NCBI RefSeq assembly: GCF_000331285.1
Contig: NZ_ANFX01000012.1
Span: 62,001 to 126,000 of the forward strand
Source: Porphyrobacter sp. AAP82
GTDB taxonomy: Bacteria > Pseudomonadota > Alphaproteobacteria > Sphingomonadales > Sphingomonadaceae
DNA: 64,000 bases
Direction of reading: 5' to 3'
The stretch's first letter is position 1; each line of letters starts with the position of its first letter. This document shows, in pieces, positions 44,982 through 54,391 of the stretch. The position numbers were made by a program, and so were the translations under genes. Under the pieces are notes generated by a model. That model saw only the letters and a list, made by a program, of their open reading frames with translations. It did no database searches and was not told the DNA's origin.

Positions 44982-47104
44982 CGTGTCGCTCCTGCCAGCC
45001 GCAACGAATTGGCGATCACCACCAGCGAGGATGCCGACATGGCGATGGCCGCGACCAGCGGGGTGACCTGTCCGGTCAGCGCGAGCGGCACGGCGAGCGC
45101 GTTGTAGACAATCGAAAAGCCGAAATTCTGGCGCACGATCCGCATCGTTGCCCTGGCCACCCGCACTGCGAGCGCGACCGGCATCAGGCTGTCGCCGATG
45201 AACACGGCATCGGCGGCCTGCTGGCTGGCGTCGGAGGCGGTGCCGGGCGCGATCGAGGCGTGGGCGGCGGCGAGCGCGGGGCCATCGTTGAGCCCGTCGC
45301 CGACCATCAGCGGGCGGTGCCCCCGTGCCTTGAGGGCTTCGAGTGCGGCGAGTTTTCCGCGCGGATCGGCCTCGGCCTCGGCAGGGATGCCGAGCGCGCG
45401 GGCCATCGCCGCGACCGGCGCGGCACGGTCGCCCGAGAGGATGCGGGCCGGCAGGCCCTCCCGCGCGAGCGCGGCGATGGTCGCGGCGGCATCGGCGCGC
45501 AGCGGGTCGCTGAAGGGGATCGTCCGGCGGGTCTCGCCGATCCGCAGCATCGTGGCGAGGAGCGCGCCGTCCCCGCCGCCATCGGGCTTTTCGAGCGCCA
45601 CCGTCACCCCCTGCCAGCGCCCTTCGAGGCCCGTGCCGCCGGTCTCTCGGATATCCGCAACCTCGGCCGGGGTGACGCCCTCGCGCAGGGCCGCAGCGGC
45701 AAGGCCGCGGCTCAGCGGATGGCGGCTGGTCTGGGCGAGCGCGAGCGCGATGGCGCGCGCCGCCGGACCCAGCGCGGCGATATCGGCGCGCGGGGTGCCG
45801 AGCGTCAGCGTGCCGGTCTTGTCGAGCACCGCGACATCGCATTCGGCAAGGCGCTCCAATGCGCTCCCGTCCTTCACCATCAGCCCCCGCCGCATCAGCG
45901 CGCCCGCGGCGACGACCTGTGCGGCCGGCACCGCCAGCCCCATCGCGCAGGGGCAGGTGATGATGAGGACGGCAATCGCGATGGTGATCGAGGCGTGCCA
46001 GCCCGCGCCTGCGATCATCCACCCCGCAAAGGCGGCGAGCGCCAGCGCGTGGACCACCGGCGCATATGCCTGCGAGGCGCGGTCGGCGATCCGCACATAG
46101 GCCGAGCGCGATTGCCCCGCCTCGTCCATCGCCCGCGCGATCTCGGCCAGCGCAGTGTCCTCGGCCACGCGGGTGAGCCGCACCCGCAATGCCGCGCCAA
46201 GGTTGATCGCGCCCGCGTACACCAGCGATCCGGGGGTGACCGGTTCGGGCGCGCTTTCCCCGGTGAGCATGGCATTGTCGATCGCCGAGCGGCCCTCCAC
46301 CACCTCGCCGTCCGCCGCCAGCGCCTCGCCGGCCGCGACCAGCACCAGCATGCCGGGCGCAAGGTCCCTGGCCGCGACGCGCCGCGCGGTGCCATCGGGG
46401 CCGATCACGCTTGCGCTCTTGCCCATCCGCCCGAGCAGCGCGCCGATCCCGGCGCGGGTGCGGGTGCGCATCTCGGCATCGAGCGCGCGACCGGCGAGGA
46501 GGAAGAACAGCAGCATCACCGCCGAATCGAAAAAGGCATGCGCCCCGCCGGTCACGGTCTCGTAAAGCGACATGCACGTCGCCAGGATCACGCCGATGGA
46601 GATCGGCACGTCCATGTTGGTGCGCCTGTGCTTCAGGGCCATCCATGCGCTGGCAAAGAATGGGCGGCCGGCATAGGCGACCACCGGCAGGGCGATCGCG
46701 GCCGAAAGCCAGTGGAACAGCGCCCGCGTCGCCCCCTCGGCGCCCGACCAGACGCTGACCGAGAGCAGCATGATGTTCATCATCCCGAACCCCGCGACCC
46801 CCAAGGCGCGGGTCAGGCGGCGACGTTCGGCATCGTCGCTGGCGAGGGGATTGTCCGCCACGGGCTGAGATTCGAAGCCGAGCGCGAGCAGGGCATCTGC
46901 GAGCGCCCCCTCATCAAGGCCCGGATCGTGGCTGATCGCGACGCGCTTGGCCGAAAGGTTCGCGCGGGCGGTGGCGATGCCGGGGGTCTTGGCCAGCTCG
47001 CGCTCGATCTTGCCGATGCAGCCGGCGCATTTCATGCCCGGCACGGTCAGCCGCGTGGTGACGAGCGGGGTGTGCCCGGCAAGGAGGGGGGAGGGCGCGT
47101 TCAC
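44978..47104 (-). CDS. ccoI: Copper-transporting P1B-type ATPase CcoI (FixI)
   Basis: A 708-residue copper exporter that supplies copper for assembly of the CcoN CuB centre. It has an N-terminal heavy-metal-associated domain (GMKCAGCIGK, about 24-33), eight membrane helices, the ion-site motif CPC (ITCPCAMG, about 380), the phosphorylated Asp in DKTGTL (about 425) and the hinge GDGLNDGPAL (about 605). GTG is the start, overlapping the ccoH stop as GTGA. No in-frame ATG gives a better ribosome site. Confidence 0.96.
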   Translation of the reverse strand: MNAPSPLLAGHTPLVTTRLTVPGMKCAGCIGKIERELAKTPGIATARANLSAKRVAISHDPGLDEGALADALLALGFESQPVADNPLASDDAERRRLTRALGVAGFGMMNIMLLSVSVWSGAEGATRALFHWLSAAIALPVVAYAGRPFFASAWMALKHRRTNMDVPISIGVILATCMSLYETVTGGAHAFFDSAVMLLFFLLAGRALDAEMRTRTRAGIGALLGRMGKSASVIGPDGTARRVAARDLAPGMLVLVAAGEALAADGEVVEGRSAIDNAMLTGESAPEPVTPGSLVYAGAINLGAALRVRLTRVAEDTALAEIARAMDEAGQSRSAYVRIADRASQAYAPVVHALALAAFAGWMIAGAGWHASITIAIAVLIITCPCAMGLAVPAAQVVAAGALMRRGLMVKDGSALERLAECDVAVLDKTGTLTLGTPRADIAALGPAARAIALALAQTSRHPLSRGLAAAALREGVTPAEVADIRETGGTGLEGRWQGVTVALEKPDGGGDGALLATMLRIGETRRTIPFSDPLRADAAATIAALAREGLPARILSGDRAAPVAAMARALGIPAEAEADPRGKLAALEALKARGHRPLMVGDGLNDGPALAAAHASIAPGTASDASQQAADAVFIGDSLMPVALAVRVARATMRIVRQNFGFSIVYNALAVPLALTGQVTPLVAAIAMSASSLVVIANSLRLAGATR

Positions 47105-47556
47105 CTGAGGTCGGCCTCGCCCGCCCAGGCCTGATTCCCGGCGCGGACCGCGAGGCGTAACCGCCAGCGGCCCGGTGCCAGCGTCTCGTCGGAGAGCCAG
47201 CGGCCCTGCCCGGCAGGGGCGAAGGTCAGCGGCGTATCGGCGCGCGTGCCCAGGGGGTGTTCGGCGGTGCCGGTGATGCGCGCGCCGGCCGGCACGGCGA
47301 GCGTCTCCACCACCACCCGCCCATCGGCCCGGCGATGCGGCACGGCCTGCCAGCCCAGGGCCTTGGAGGCGGCAGCCTGCTTGAGCCAGCCGTTGTAGTT
47401 CTGGCTGGCGACATAGGAATTGTCGACCACCGTGCCGTGGAAGCTCCCGACCGCGATGCTCGCCATCAGCATATTGACCGCGATGACGATGGCAAAGCCG
47501 CCGACGAAGATGCCGGCCATGTGCTTGCCGGTGAAGCTGCTGCCTGCGCGGGCCAT
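47101..47556 (-). CDS. ccoH: CcoH/FixH family oxidase assembly protein
   Basis: A 151-residue single-span membrane protein with a short cytoplasmic N-terminus, one helix (about 12-35) and a periplasmic beta-rich FixH domain containing YVASQNYNGWLKQA. CcoH assists stable assembly of cbb3 oxidase with CcoGIS. It overlaps ccoG by one base and ccoI by four. Confidence 0.93.
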   Translation of the reverse strand: MARAGSSFTGKHMAGIFVGGFAIVIAVNMLMASIAVGSFHGTVVDNSYVASQNYNGWLKQAAASKALGWQAVPHRRADGRVVVETLAVPAGARITGTAEHPLGTRADTPLTFAPAGQGRWLSDETLAPGRWRLRLAVRAGNQAWAGEADLR

Positions 47557-49124
47557 CAGTCGTCCTCCGGCATCGAGAAGGTGGTGGGAGCAACGTCGCT
47601 TTCGTGCTGTTCGTCGCTGCTGGTGAGGCGGAAGGCGAAGGCGAGGCCATCATCATCGCCACGGATGCCCGGCGGCAGCATCACATAGGCGCGCAGCACC
47701 TTCGTGGCGTTGGCGGCGACGGTGACGGTCTGGGTCGGGCCCGCGTTCTCGAGGCGGACCGCCTCGGTCCACATCACCGCTCCGGCAGGCAGGCCTTCGA
47801 GCGAGACCACCATGGTGCGCGGGCGGGCCTCCATGTTCCTGAGGCGCAGTGTGTAGGCGTTCCTGACCGAGCCGTCCTTCAAGAGCATGAACGGCGGATT
47901 GCGATCGGGGGCGACGGTGAGGTCGGTGTGGGTGCGGGTGCCGAGCGCGAACAGCAGGCCGGCGCCGATGGCCGCCCAGACGCCGAAATAGATGAACACG
48001 CGCGGCCGCAGCAGGGCCTTCCATGCCGGGCTCGCCGGAGCGCCGGCGCGTTCGGCATCGCATTGTTCGAGCGTTGCATAGTCGATGAGGCCCCGCGCCC
48101 GGCCGGTCTCCTTCATCACCCGGTCGCAGGCATCGATGCACAGCCCGCAGGTGATGCAGCCGATCTGCTGCCCATCGCGGATGTCGACCCCGGTCGGACA
48201 CACCGCCACGCACAGCCGGCAATCGATGCAGTCGCCGTATTTGTCGGGGTTCTTGGCTGCCTTCTTGACGCTGCCGCGCTGTTCGCCGCGCCAGTCCTTG
48301 TAGGTGACGATCAGCGACTTCTCGTCGAGCATCGCGGCCTGGATGCGCGGCCAGGGGCACATATAGATGCACACCTGTTCGCGCATGAACCCGCCAAGCC
48401 AGAAGGTCGTGCCGGTCAGCACCGCCACGCAGGCATAGGCGATCGGATCGGCGGTCCCGTGCCAGAAATCGTAGGTCAGCGTCGGCGCGTCGGCGAAATA
48501 CATGATCCACGCGCCACCGGTCCAGAAGGCGATGGCAAGGTAGACGGCCCATTTGGCGAGCCGCCTTAGGGTCTTGGCCGCGCCCCACGGCGCCTTGTCG
48601 AGCCGCGCGCGGGCGTTGCGGTCGCCGTCGAAGAAGCGGTCGACATGCTGGAACAGATCGGTCCACACCGTCTGGGGGCAGGCATAGCCGCACCACGCGC
48701 GGCCCACGGCGGAGGTGACGAGGAACAGACCGATCCCCGCCATGATGAGGAGGCCCGCCACGAAGTAGAATTCGTGCGGCCAGATCTCGATGTCGAACAT
48801 GTAGAAGCGGCGGTGCGCCAGATCGACCAGCACCGCCTGGTCGGGGGCATAGGGCCCGCGGTCCCACCGGATCCACGGGGTGGCGTAATAGACCGTGAGG
48901 GTGATCGCCATGATCGCCCACTTGAAGCGCCGGAAGGGGCCGTCGATCCGCTTGTTGTGGACCGTGCGCCCGGCCTCGTAGAGGCCCGCGCCCATCAAGC
49001 CCGCGCTCTCCTCGAGAGCAGGCGGGGGCGCCTTGGCCCCCTCGGCCCCGAGCGCGCCTGCCCAGTCGCGCCTGGGCTTTTGCGCGTCCGGAACAGGGCG
49101 ATCGAGTTCGTCGGCTTGCGCCAT
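47556..49124 (-). CDS. ccoG: cbb3 oxidase accessory iron-sulfur protein CcoG (FixG)
   Basis: A 522-residue membrane protein with five to six helices (about 75-260 and 400-420), two ferredoxin-type [4Fe-4S] motifs near residues 270-320 (CIDCRLCVAVCP and CITCGLCIDACD), further Cys in WCGYACPQ and CIYMCPW, and a C-terminal Ig-like domain (about 425-515). CcoG is proposed to reduce copper for the CcoN centre. It follows ccoP by 11 nt. An open frame runs upstream of the chosen ATG, but it overlaps ccoP out of frame. Confidence 0.95.
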   Translation of the reverse strand: MAQADELDRPVPDAQKPRRDWAGALGAEGAKAPPPALEESAGLMGAGLYEAGRTVHNKRIDGPFRRFKWAIMAITLTVYYATPWIRWDRGPYAPDQAVLVDLAHRRFYMFDIEIWPHEFYFVAGLLIMAGIGLFLVTSAVGRAWCGYACPQTVWTDLFQHVDRFFDGDRNARARLDKAPWGAAKTLRRLAKWAVYLAIAFWTGGAWIMYFADAPTLTYDFWHGTADPIAYACVAVLTGTTFWLGGFMREQVCIYMCPWPRIQAAMLDEKSLIVTYKDWRGEQRGSVKKAAKNPDKYGDCIDCRLCVAVCPTGVDIRDGQQIGCITCGLCIDACDRVMKETGRARGLIDYATLEQCDAERAGAPASPAWKALLRPRVFIYFGVWAAIGAGLLFALGTRTHTDLTVAPDRNPPFMLLKDGSVRNAYTLRLRNMEARPRTMVVSLEGLPAGAVMWTEAVRLENAGPTQTVTVAANATKVLRAYVMLPPGIRGDDDGLAFAFRLTSSDEQHESDVAPTTFSMPEDD

Positions 49125-49135
49125 TTTGCGGTGTC

Positions 49136-50038
49136 CTACTTGGCGGCGACTTGCGCCGCTTCCGGTTGGGCGGCGGCGGGCGCAGAAGCCTGCCCGCCGC
49201 CGCGGGCGTGGACATAGGCGGCGAGCATCTTGATCGTCACCGGATCGAGCCGCCCCTGCCATGCGGGCATCACGCCGTGGCGGGGGGCGAGGATCTGCTT
49301 GCCGATCTCGGCCGCGCTGCCGCCGTAGAGCCAGATGGCATCGTTGAGCGCCGGGCCGCCGACCGCGGGCAGCCCCTCGCCGCCCGCGCCGTGGCAGGCC
49401 GCGCAATTGTCGGCGAACATCTGCGCGCCGGCCGCACTGGGCTTGGCCTTGCCCGAGAGCGAGAGCACGTGGCCGGCAAGCGCGCTCACCTGCATGGCAT
49501 CGAAGCTGCCCTGAAAGGCAGGCATGAAGTTGCTGCGCGTCTCGGCCGCGCTGTCCCAGCGGATGCCGTGGGTGAGGGTGTATTCGATGTCGGTGAGAGT
49601 GCCGCCCCAGATCCAGTCGTCATCGTTGAGGTTGGGGTAGCCCGGCGATCCCGCCGCGCCCGCGCCGTGGCACTGGACGCAGTTGACCTTGAACGCCGCC
49701 GCCCCGCCTGCGACCGCGGCCTGCATCAGCGCGGGATCGGACGGCAGGGCTTCGATCGGGGTTGCGGCGATCTTCGCCACCACCCCGGCCCGCGCGGCAT
49801 CGGCGGCGCGCAGCTCGGCGGCAAGATCGCCCCTGCTCGACCAGCCCAGCGTGCCCGCCGTCGCCCGGTCGATCAGCGGCCAGGCGGGGTAGAGCACGAC
49901 GTAGACAGCCGCGAACAGGATCGTCGCGTAGAAGGTGTAGAGCCACCAGCGCGGGAGAGGGGTGTTGAGTTCCTTGATCCCGTCCCATTCATGGCCGACG
50001 AATTCGGTGCCGGTGGGCTCGTCAATCCTGTTAGTCAT
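49136..50038 (-). CDS. ccoP: cbb3 cytochrome c oxidase diheme subunit CcoP
   Basis: A 300-residue subunit that passes electrons from soluble cytochrome to CcoO/CcoN. It has one membrane helix (about 31-53) preceded by HEWDGIKELNTPLPRWW, a CcoP hallmark, and two heme c sites, CVQCH (about 121) and CAACH (about 209). The C-terminus is Ala/Gln-rich. ATG at 50038 overlaps ccoQ by 8 nt and has GGGAT about 8 nt upstream; ATG at 50047 would add three residues. Confidence 0.96.
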   Translation of the reverse strand: MTNRIDEPTGTEFVGHEWDGIKELNTPLPRWWLYTFYATILFAAVYVVLYPAWPLIDRATAGTLGWSSRGDLAAELRAADAARAGVVAKIAATPIEALPSDPALMQAAVAGGAAAFKVNCVQCHGAGAAGSPGYPNLNDDDWIWGGTLTDIEYTLTHGIRWDSAAETRSNFMPAFQGSFDAMQVSALAGHVLSLSGKAKPSAAGAQMFADNCAACHGAGGEGLPAVGGPALNDAIWLYGGSAAEIGKQILAPRHGVMPAWQGRLDPVTIKMLAAYVHARGGGQASAPAAAQPEAAQVAAK

Positions 50039-50192
50039 TGTCGTCATCCCTGAAGATCGAGTGCTTGGCATCGGCCACGAAGCGCCGCGCGCCCGGGCGC
50101 AAGTGCCACAGGCACAGCATCAGATAGAGCGCGAGGAGCGCGGCGAGGCCGTAGCTGTCGGCCATGTGGCGCAGGAGCGTGTAGAGGGTCAT
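50031..50192 (-). CDS. ccoQ: cbb3 oxidase small subunit CcoQ
   Basis: A 53-residue single-span protein (helix about 13-31) with a basic and then acidic cytoplasmic tail, the typical CcoQ layout. It lies between ccoO and ccoP, overlapping ccoO by four bases and ccoP by eight. CcoQ stabilises the assembled complex. Confidence 0.92.
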   Translation of the reverse strand: MTLYTLLRHMADSYGLAALLALYLMLCLWHLRPGARRFVADAKHSIFRDDDND

Positions 50193-50953
50193 CGCCCGGC
50201 CTCCGCCTTGGTCAGCTCTTCCTGCGCGGCCGCACTGTTCACATCGACCAGCGTGCCGAGCATCTGGAGATAGGCGACCAGCGCATCCATCTCGGTCACG
50301 CGCGCCGGATCGCCGTCGAAATCGCGGATCTGCGCCTTGGGATAGCGCGCCGCGAGATCGCCCGCTTGCGCCTGGGGATTGGCCTGCGCCTCGAGGTCGG
50401 CCTCGGCCCTGGCAAGATCGGCATCGGAGTAGGGCACGCCCACTTGGCGTAGCGCGGCGAGGTTCGCGGCCACATCGGGCACGCGCAGTTCGGTCTCGGC
50501 GAGGAACGCGTAGCTCGGCATGATGCTTTCGGGCACCACGCTGCGCGGGGCCTTGAGGTGCTCGACGTGCCAGGCATCCGAATACTTGCCCCCGACCCGC
50601 GCCAGATCGGGCCCGGTGCGCTTGCTGCCCCACTGGAAGGGGTGGTCATACATGCTCTCGGCGGCGAGGCTGTAATGGCCGTAGCGTTCGACCTCGTCGC
50701 GGAAGGGCCGGATCATCTGGCTGTGGCAGACGTAGCAGCCCTCGCGGATGTAGATGTCGCGACCCGCCTGCTCCAATGGGGTGTAGGGCCGCATCCCGGC
50801 GACCTTCTCGATGGTGTTGTCGATCCAGAACAGCGGGGCAATCTCGACGATCCCGCCGATCGTCACCACGCCCAATGTCAGCGCGGCGAGAAGGGTGACG
50901 TTGCGTTCGAGCTTCTTGTGGCCCTCGAAGGCTCCGGTGGTGGTTGTGTTCAT
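50189..50953 (-). CDS. ccoO: cbb3 cytochrome c oxidase monoheme subunit CcoO
   Basis: A 254-residue membrane-anchored cytochrome: one helix (about 19-42) then a periplasmic domain with heme site CYVCHSQ (about 73) and the axial Met region [10 protein letters not shown] (about 144). It hands electrons from CcoP to the binuclear centre in CcoN. It starts 24 nt after the ccoN stop. Confidence 0.97.
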   Translation of the reverse strand: MNTTTTGAFEGHKKLERNVTLLAALTLGVVTIGGIVEIAPLFWIDNTIEKVAGMRPYTPLEQAGRDIYIREGCYVCHSQMIRPFRDEVERYGHYSLAAESMYDHPFQWGSKRTGPDLARVGGKYSDAWHVEHLKAPRSVVPESIMPSYAFLAETELRVPDVAANLAALRQVGVPYSDADLARAEADLEAQANPQAQAGDLAARYPKAQIRDFDGDPARVTEMDALVAYLQMLGTLVDVNSAAAQEELTKAEAGR

Positions 50954-50977
50954 GGTGTCAGGCTCCCTGTCTGACGA

Positions 50978-52642
50978 TCATTCGGCCGGTTCGGCGGTAA
51001 GGGGCGGCAGCGGCCGGTCGGCGGCATCGTCGTGCCGGGTCTCGCCCAGCGGTGCCTCGTCGCGTGAACGGCCGGCGATGGTCATGGCGATGTTGAAGAC
51101 CATGATGAGCGCGCCGGCGAGGTACATGAGGCCTCCGCCCATGCGCAGGACATACATCGGGTGGAGCGCCGCGACGGTGTCGACGAAGCTGTTCACGAGG
51201 TAGCCGTCCGCGCCGTATTCGCGCCACATCAGCCCCTGGGTGATCCCTGCCACCCACATCGAGGAGGCGTAGAACACGATCCCCAGCGTCGCGAGCCAGA
51301 AGTGCCAGTTGATCATGCGCAGCGAATAGAGCCGCTCGCGCTGCCACAGGCGGGGGGTGAGATAGTAGATGCAGGCGAAGGTGATCATCCCGTTCCACCC
51401 CAGCGCGCCGGAGTGGACATGGCCGATGGTCCAGTCGGTGTAGTGAGAGAGCGAGTTGACGGCCTTGATCGACAGCATCGGCCCCTCGAAGGTGCTCATC
51501 CCGTAGAAGGCGAGCGCCAGCACCATCATGCGGATGATCGGATCGGTGCGCACCTTGTCCCACGCGCCGTTCAGGGTCATCAGCCCGTTGATCATCCCGC
51601 CCCAGCTGGGCATCCACAGCATCACCGAAAACACCATGCCCAGTGTCTGGGCCCAGTCGGGCAGCGCGGTGTAGTGGAGGTGGTGGGGCCCGGCCCAGAT
51701 GTAGAGGAAGATCAGCGACCAGAAGTGGATGATCGACAGGCGGTAGGAATAGACGGGCCGCCCGGCCTGCTTGGGCACGAAGTAATACATCATCGCGAGG
51801 AAGCCGGCGGTCAGGAAGAAGCCGACCGCATTATGGCCATACCACCACTGGGTCAGCGCATCCTGCACGCCGGCAAAGGCGCTGTAGCTCTTGGTGCCGA
51901 GCAGCGAGACCGGCAGCGACAGGTTGTTGACCACGTGCAGCATCGCCACGGTGATGATGAAGGCGAGGTAGAACCAGTTGGCGACATAGATGTGCGGTTC
52001 GCGCCGGTTGAGGATCGTGCCGACGAACACCGCGAGATAGGCCAGCCACACCACGGTCAGCCACAGATCGACATACCATTCCGGCTCGGCATATTCCTTG
52101 CCCTGGCTGATGCCGAGCAGGTAGCCGGTCGCGGCCAGCACGATGAACAGCTGGTAGCCCCAGAACACGAAGCGCGCGACGCCCGGCAGCGCCAGTGTGG
52201 TGCGGCAGGTGCGCTGCACGACATAGAAGCTGGTGGCGAGCAGCGCATTGCCGCCGAAGGCGAAGATCACCGCGCTGGTGTGCAGCGGGCGCAGCCGGCC
52301 GAAGTTGAGCCAGGGCTCGATATTGAGCTCGGGAAAGGCCATCTGCGCGGCGATGAACACGCCCGCAAGCAGCCCTGCGATACCCCAGAACATCGTCGCG
52401 ATCACGCCCCAGCGGATCGGGTCGTCATCATAGCGGCCCGCGCCCGGGGGCATGCGGAAGATGCCCTGTGCCCTCGCCAGCGGATCATAGCTGGTGGCCG
52501 TGGCGATAATCAGGATCACCGCCACAAGGCCGACGATCCCCATGTGGATCGCAAAGCCCTTGTCAGGGGTGAGCGCGATGGCAGCGATACTGGCCATGAG
52601 GACGCACGCCCACACGCCCAGCCGCTTAACGACTGTTTCCAT
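50978..52642 (-). CDS. ccoN: cbb3 cytochrome c oxidase catalytic subunit CcoN
   Basis: The 554-residue heme-copper oxidase core of C-family type has 12 or more helices. Ligand motifs seen are LHTSAV (about 122, low-spin heme), [11 protein letters not shown] (about 263, CuB His), [11 protein letters not shown] (about 313, CuB His pair) and [11 protein letters not shown] (about 405, heme ligands). The gene heads the ccoNOQP-GHIS operon. AAGGGAT lies upstream of the ATG, and an FNR/FixK box is centred 63 bp before it. It is the high-affinity oxidase for low-oxygen respiration. Confidence 0.97.
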   Translation of the reverse strand: METVVKRLGVWACVLMASIAAIALTPDKGFAIHMGIVGLVAVILIIATATSYDPLARAQGIFRMPPGAGRYDDDPIRWGVIATMFWGIAGLLAGVFIAAQMAFPELNIEPWLNFGRLRPLHTSAVIFAFGGNALLATSFYVVQRTCRTTLALPGVARFVFWGYQLFIVLAATGYLLGISQGKEYAEPEWYVDLWLTVVWLAYLAVFVGTILNRREPHIYVANWFYLAFIITVAMLHVVNNLSLPVSLLGTKSYSAFAGVQDALTQWWYGHNAVGFFLTAGFLAMMYYFVPKQAGRPVYSYRLSIIHFWSLIFLYIWAGPHHLHYTALPDWAQTLGMVFSVMLWMPSWGGMINGLMTLNGAWDKVRTDPIIRMMVLALAFYGMSTFEGPMLSIKAVNSLSHYTDWTIGHVHSGALGWNGMITFACIYYLTPRLWQRERLYSLRMINWHFWLATLGIVFYASSMWVAGITQGLMWREYGADGYLVNSFVDTVAALHPMYVLRMGGGLMYLAGALIMVFNIAMTIAGRSRDEAPLGETRHDDAADRPLPPLTAEPAE

Positions 52643-52698
52643 GTTGATTTATCCCTTCCGTCGGAGCGATCCCTACCGCGCCCGGTTGCCTCGTGTGT

Positions 52699-52712
52699 TT
52701 GACCGAAATCAA
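52699..52712 (-). promoter_or_regulatory. FNR/FixK box before ccoN
   Basis: TTGACCGAAATCAA (either strand) matches the TTGAY-N4-RTCAA consensus at all defined positions. It lies between the regulator gene stop and the ccoN start, centred about 63 bp from the ATG. Activation of the oxidase operon at low oxygen is expected. Confidence 0.88.
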
Positions 52713-52719
52713 AAATGGT

Positions 52720-53475
52720 TCAGTTTTTCGGCTCCCCGGTGCGGCCCGCGATCCGCGCGAGCGCGCCGACATCGGTGAGCGATACCCCGGAGCGGCCCTC
52801 GGTCTCGACCAGCCCGGCCTCGCGCAGCTCGGTGAGCTGGCGACTGACGGTCTCGATCGTCAGGCCGAGCGAATCACCGATGTCGCGGCGGCTCATCGGC
52901 AGCGCGAAGGCGCAGGTGCCGGTGGTGCAACCGGCCAGCCGCTCGGCCATCGAGACGAGGAAATCGGCAATCCGCGCCGCGGCCGACTTGTGGCCCAGCT
53001 GCATCATCCGCGTGCGGCTGCGGTGCAGCGCCTGAAGGCTGCGCGTCAGCACCGATCGCAGCACGGCGGGATCGCCCTGTGCTGCATCGAGGAACGCGTC
53101 CGAGGGGAAGATCACCAGATCGCACGCGGTGAGCGCGACCAGCCGGAAGTCGCCATCCTTCTGGCGCAGCACCGAGACCAGATCGCCTGCAAAGTGGAAG
53201 GCGAGCACCTGTCCGCCGGGGGGCGGCGCGGCCAGGTTCGAGGCCGGCGGACGCGCGACGAGCTTGGCCGCGCCGCTTGCCAGCCACACCAGCCGGTCGG
53301 ACCCGGGGTCGGGCGCGAGCTCCTCGCCGCGGACGAGCGCGGCGGTCCGCCCGAGCGCGCACAGACCGTCGGCCACGCGTCCCTCGCCCGTTCCGGCCGG
53401 CAGTGCGGCGCGGAATGCGGCAAGCCCCGGGTCGGGAGCCGGAGAGGATCGGGGCGGGGGGCTGAGTGTCGCCAT
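52720..53475 (-). CDS. CRP/FNR-family regulator (FixK-like, lacks FNR iron-sulfur cysteines)
   Basis: A 251-residue regulator with a cyclic-nucleotide-like sensor fold (about 45-140), a dimer helix and a C-terminal winged HTH (about 185-235) containing LPMSRRDIGDSLGLTIETVSRQL. The ETVSR recognition helix is the FNR/FixK type that reads TTGAT half-sites. The N-terminal Cys cluster that ligates the oxygen-sensing [4Fe-4S] in FNR is absent: only one Cys (DGLC) lies there. Two Cys sit at GCTTGTC just before the HTH. It is probably controlled by another sensor or by its own expression. A perfect box precedes it. Function as the cco/hemN activator is inferred from position. Confidence 0.9.
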   Translation of the reverse strand: MATLSPPPRSSPAPDPGLAAFRAALPAGTGEGRVADGLCALGRTAALVRGEELAPDPGSDRLVWLASGAAKLVARPPASNLAAPPPGGQVLAFHFAGDLVSVLRQKDGDFRLVALTACDLVIFPSDAFLDAAQGDPAVLRSVLTRSLQALHRSRTRMMQLGHKSAAARIADFLVSMAERLAGCTTGTCAFALPMSRRDIGDSLGLTIETVSRQLTELREAGLVETEGRSGVSLTDVGALARIAGRTGEPKN

Positions 53476-53513
53476 GATGGATGCCGCAATGGCCGGACTT
53501 CCCGCAATGGTCT

Positions 53514-53527
53514 TTGATTCCGATCAA
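53514..53527. promoter_or_regulatory. Perfect FNR/FixK box, shared by regulator and ompW
   Basis: TTGATTCCGATCAA has perfect TTGAT and ATCAA half-sites around four bases. It is centred about 45 bp before the regulator start on the minus strand and about 96 bp before the ompW start on the plus strand, so it can serve autoregulation and ompW control together. Confidence 0.9.
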
Positions 53528-53616
53528 TGAGGCGCGGGCGGGAAGCGGCCTATCCGGCCCCCACAGGCAGCAACCATCCTGGGCCGCGGAGGGCGGCCAC
53601 TGCTGCCGGTGAGGAC

Positions 53617-54309
53617 ATGAAAATGAAGCGAATTCTGATGCTTGGCGGCGCCTTGCTGGCGCTCGCCGCGACGCCTGCCATGGCTGATGACGGCAACGAG
53701 AGCGATCGTGCCGGCGATATCCAGATCAAGGTGCTCGGCACCTATGTCGCGCCCGACGGGGCGATCACCGACATCACCGTCAATCTGCCGGGCCTGCCTG
53801 CCACGACCCAGACCAAGGCCAACGACAATGTGACGCCCACAATCGCGATCGAATGGTTCGTGACCGACAATGTCTCGATCGAGACCATCGCCGGGATCAC
53901 CCAGCACGATGTCGATGCGACCGCCGGGCTTGCCGCAGGGGCCGAGCTGGTCTCGGACGCCAAGCTGATCCCGGCCACGGTGACCGCGAAGGTTCACTTC
54001 GACCTCGGCGGCGTCAAGCCCTATGTCGGCGCAGGGCCGGCGCTGTTCCTGTGGGTCGGCGATGATCCGGGTGCGGCGACCGTGCCGCTGGGCGTGACCG
54101 AGACCAACCTGTCGAATGAACTCGGCCTCGCGCTACAGGCGGGGATCGATGTGCCGGTCGGCGACAAGGGCTTCGGCCTCAGCCTCGATGTGAAGCGCTA
54201 TTTCATCGACACCACCGCGCGCTGGTACGTTGGCAACACGCTGGCGATCGAGACCGAACACCAGCTCGATCCCTGGGTGATCAGCGCAGGGATCGCCTAC
54301 CGCTTCTGA
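53617..54309 (+). CDS. ompW: OmpW family outer-membrane protein
   Basis: A 230-residue protein with a signal peptide (ends PAMA) and an eight-stranded barrel pattern, including GDIQIKVLGTYVAP, the central KPYVGAGPA strand and a C-terminal IAYRF ending in Phe. GAGGA precedes the ATG. OmpW forms a narrow channel for small hydrophobic molecules and is FNR-controlled in enterobacteria. The shared FNR box upstream fits that pattern. It is convergent with dcaP across the parS palindrome. Confidence 0.92.
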   Translation: MKMKRILMLGGALLALAATPAMADDGNESDRAGDIQIKVLGTYVAPDGAITDITVNLPGLPATTQTKANDNVTPTIAIEWFVTDNVSIETIAGITQHDVDATAGLAAGAELVSDAKLIPATVTAKVHFDLGGVKPYVGAGPALFLWVGDDPGAATVPLGVTETNLSNELGLALQAGIDVPVGDKGFGLSLDVKRYFIDTTARWYVGNTLAIETEHQLDPWVISAGIAYRF

Positions 54310-54330
54310 GACGAGTCTCGGTTACGAAGA

Positions 54331-54368
54331 CAAAATGGCAATGTTTCACGTGAAACATTGCCATTTTG
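54331..54368. other. parS centromere site in a 38-bp perfect palindrome
   Basis: Positions 54342-54357 read TGTTTCACGTGAAACA, an exact match to the ParB-binding parS 16-mer. It is extended outward to a perfect 38-bp palindrome (arms continue as CAAAATGGCAA and TTGCCATTTTG). Located between the stops of convergent ompW and dcaP, it could also act as a bidirectional terminator because the outer arms give A4 and T4 tracts. ParB loading at such sites organises origin-proximal DNA in alphaproteobacteria. Confidence 0.9.
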
Positions 54369-54391
54369 GTTATCAGTGCCGGAGGGGGCGC

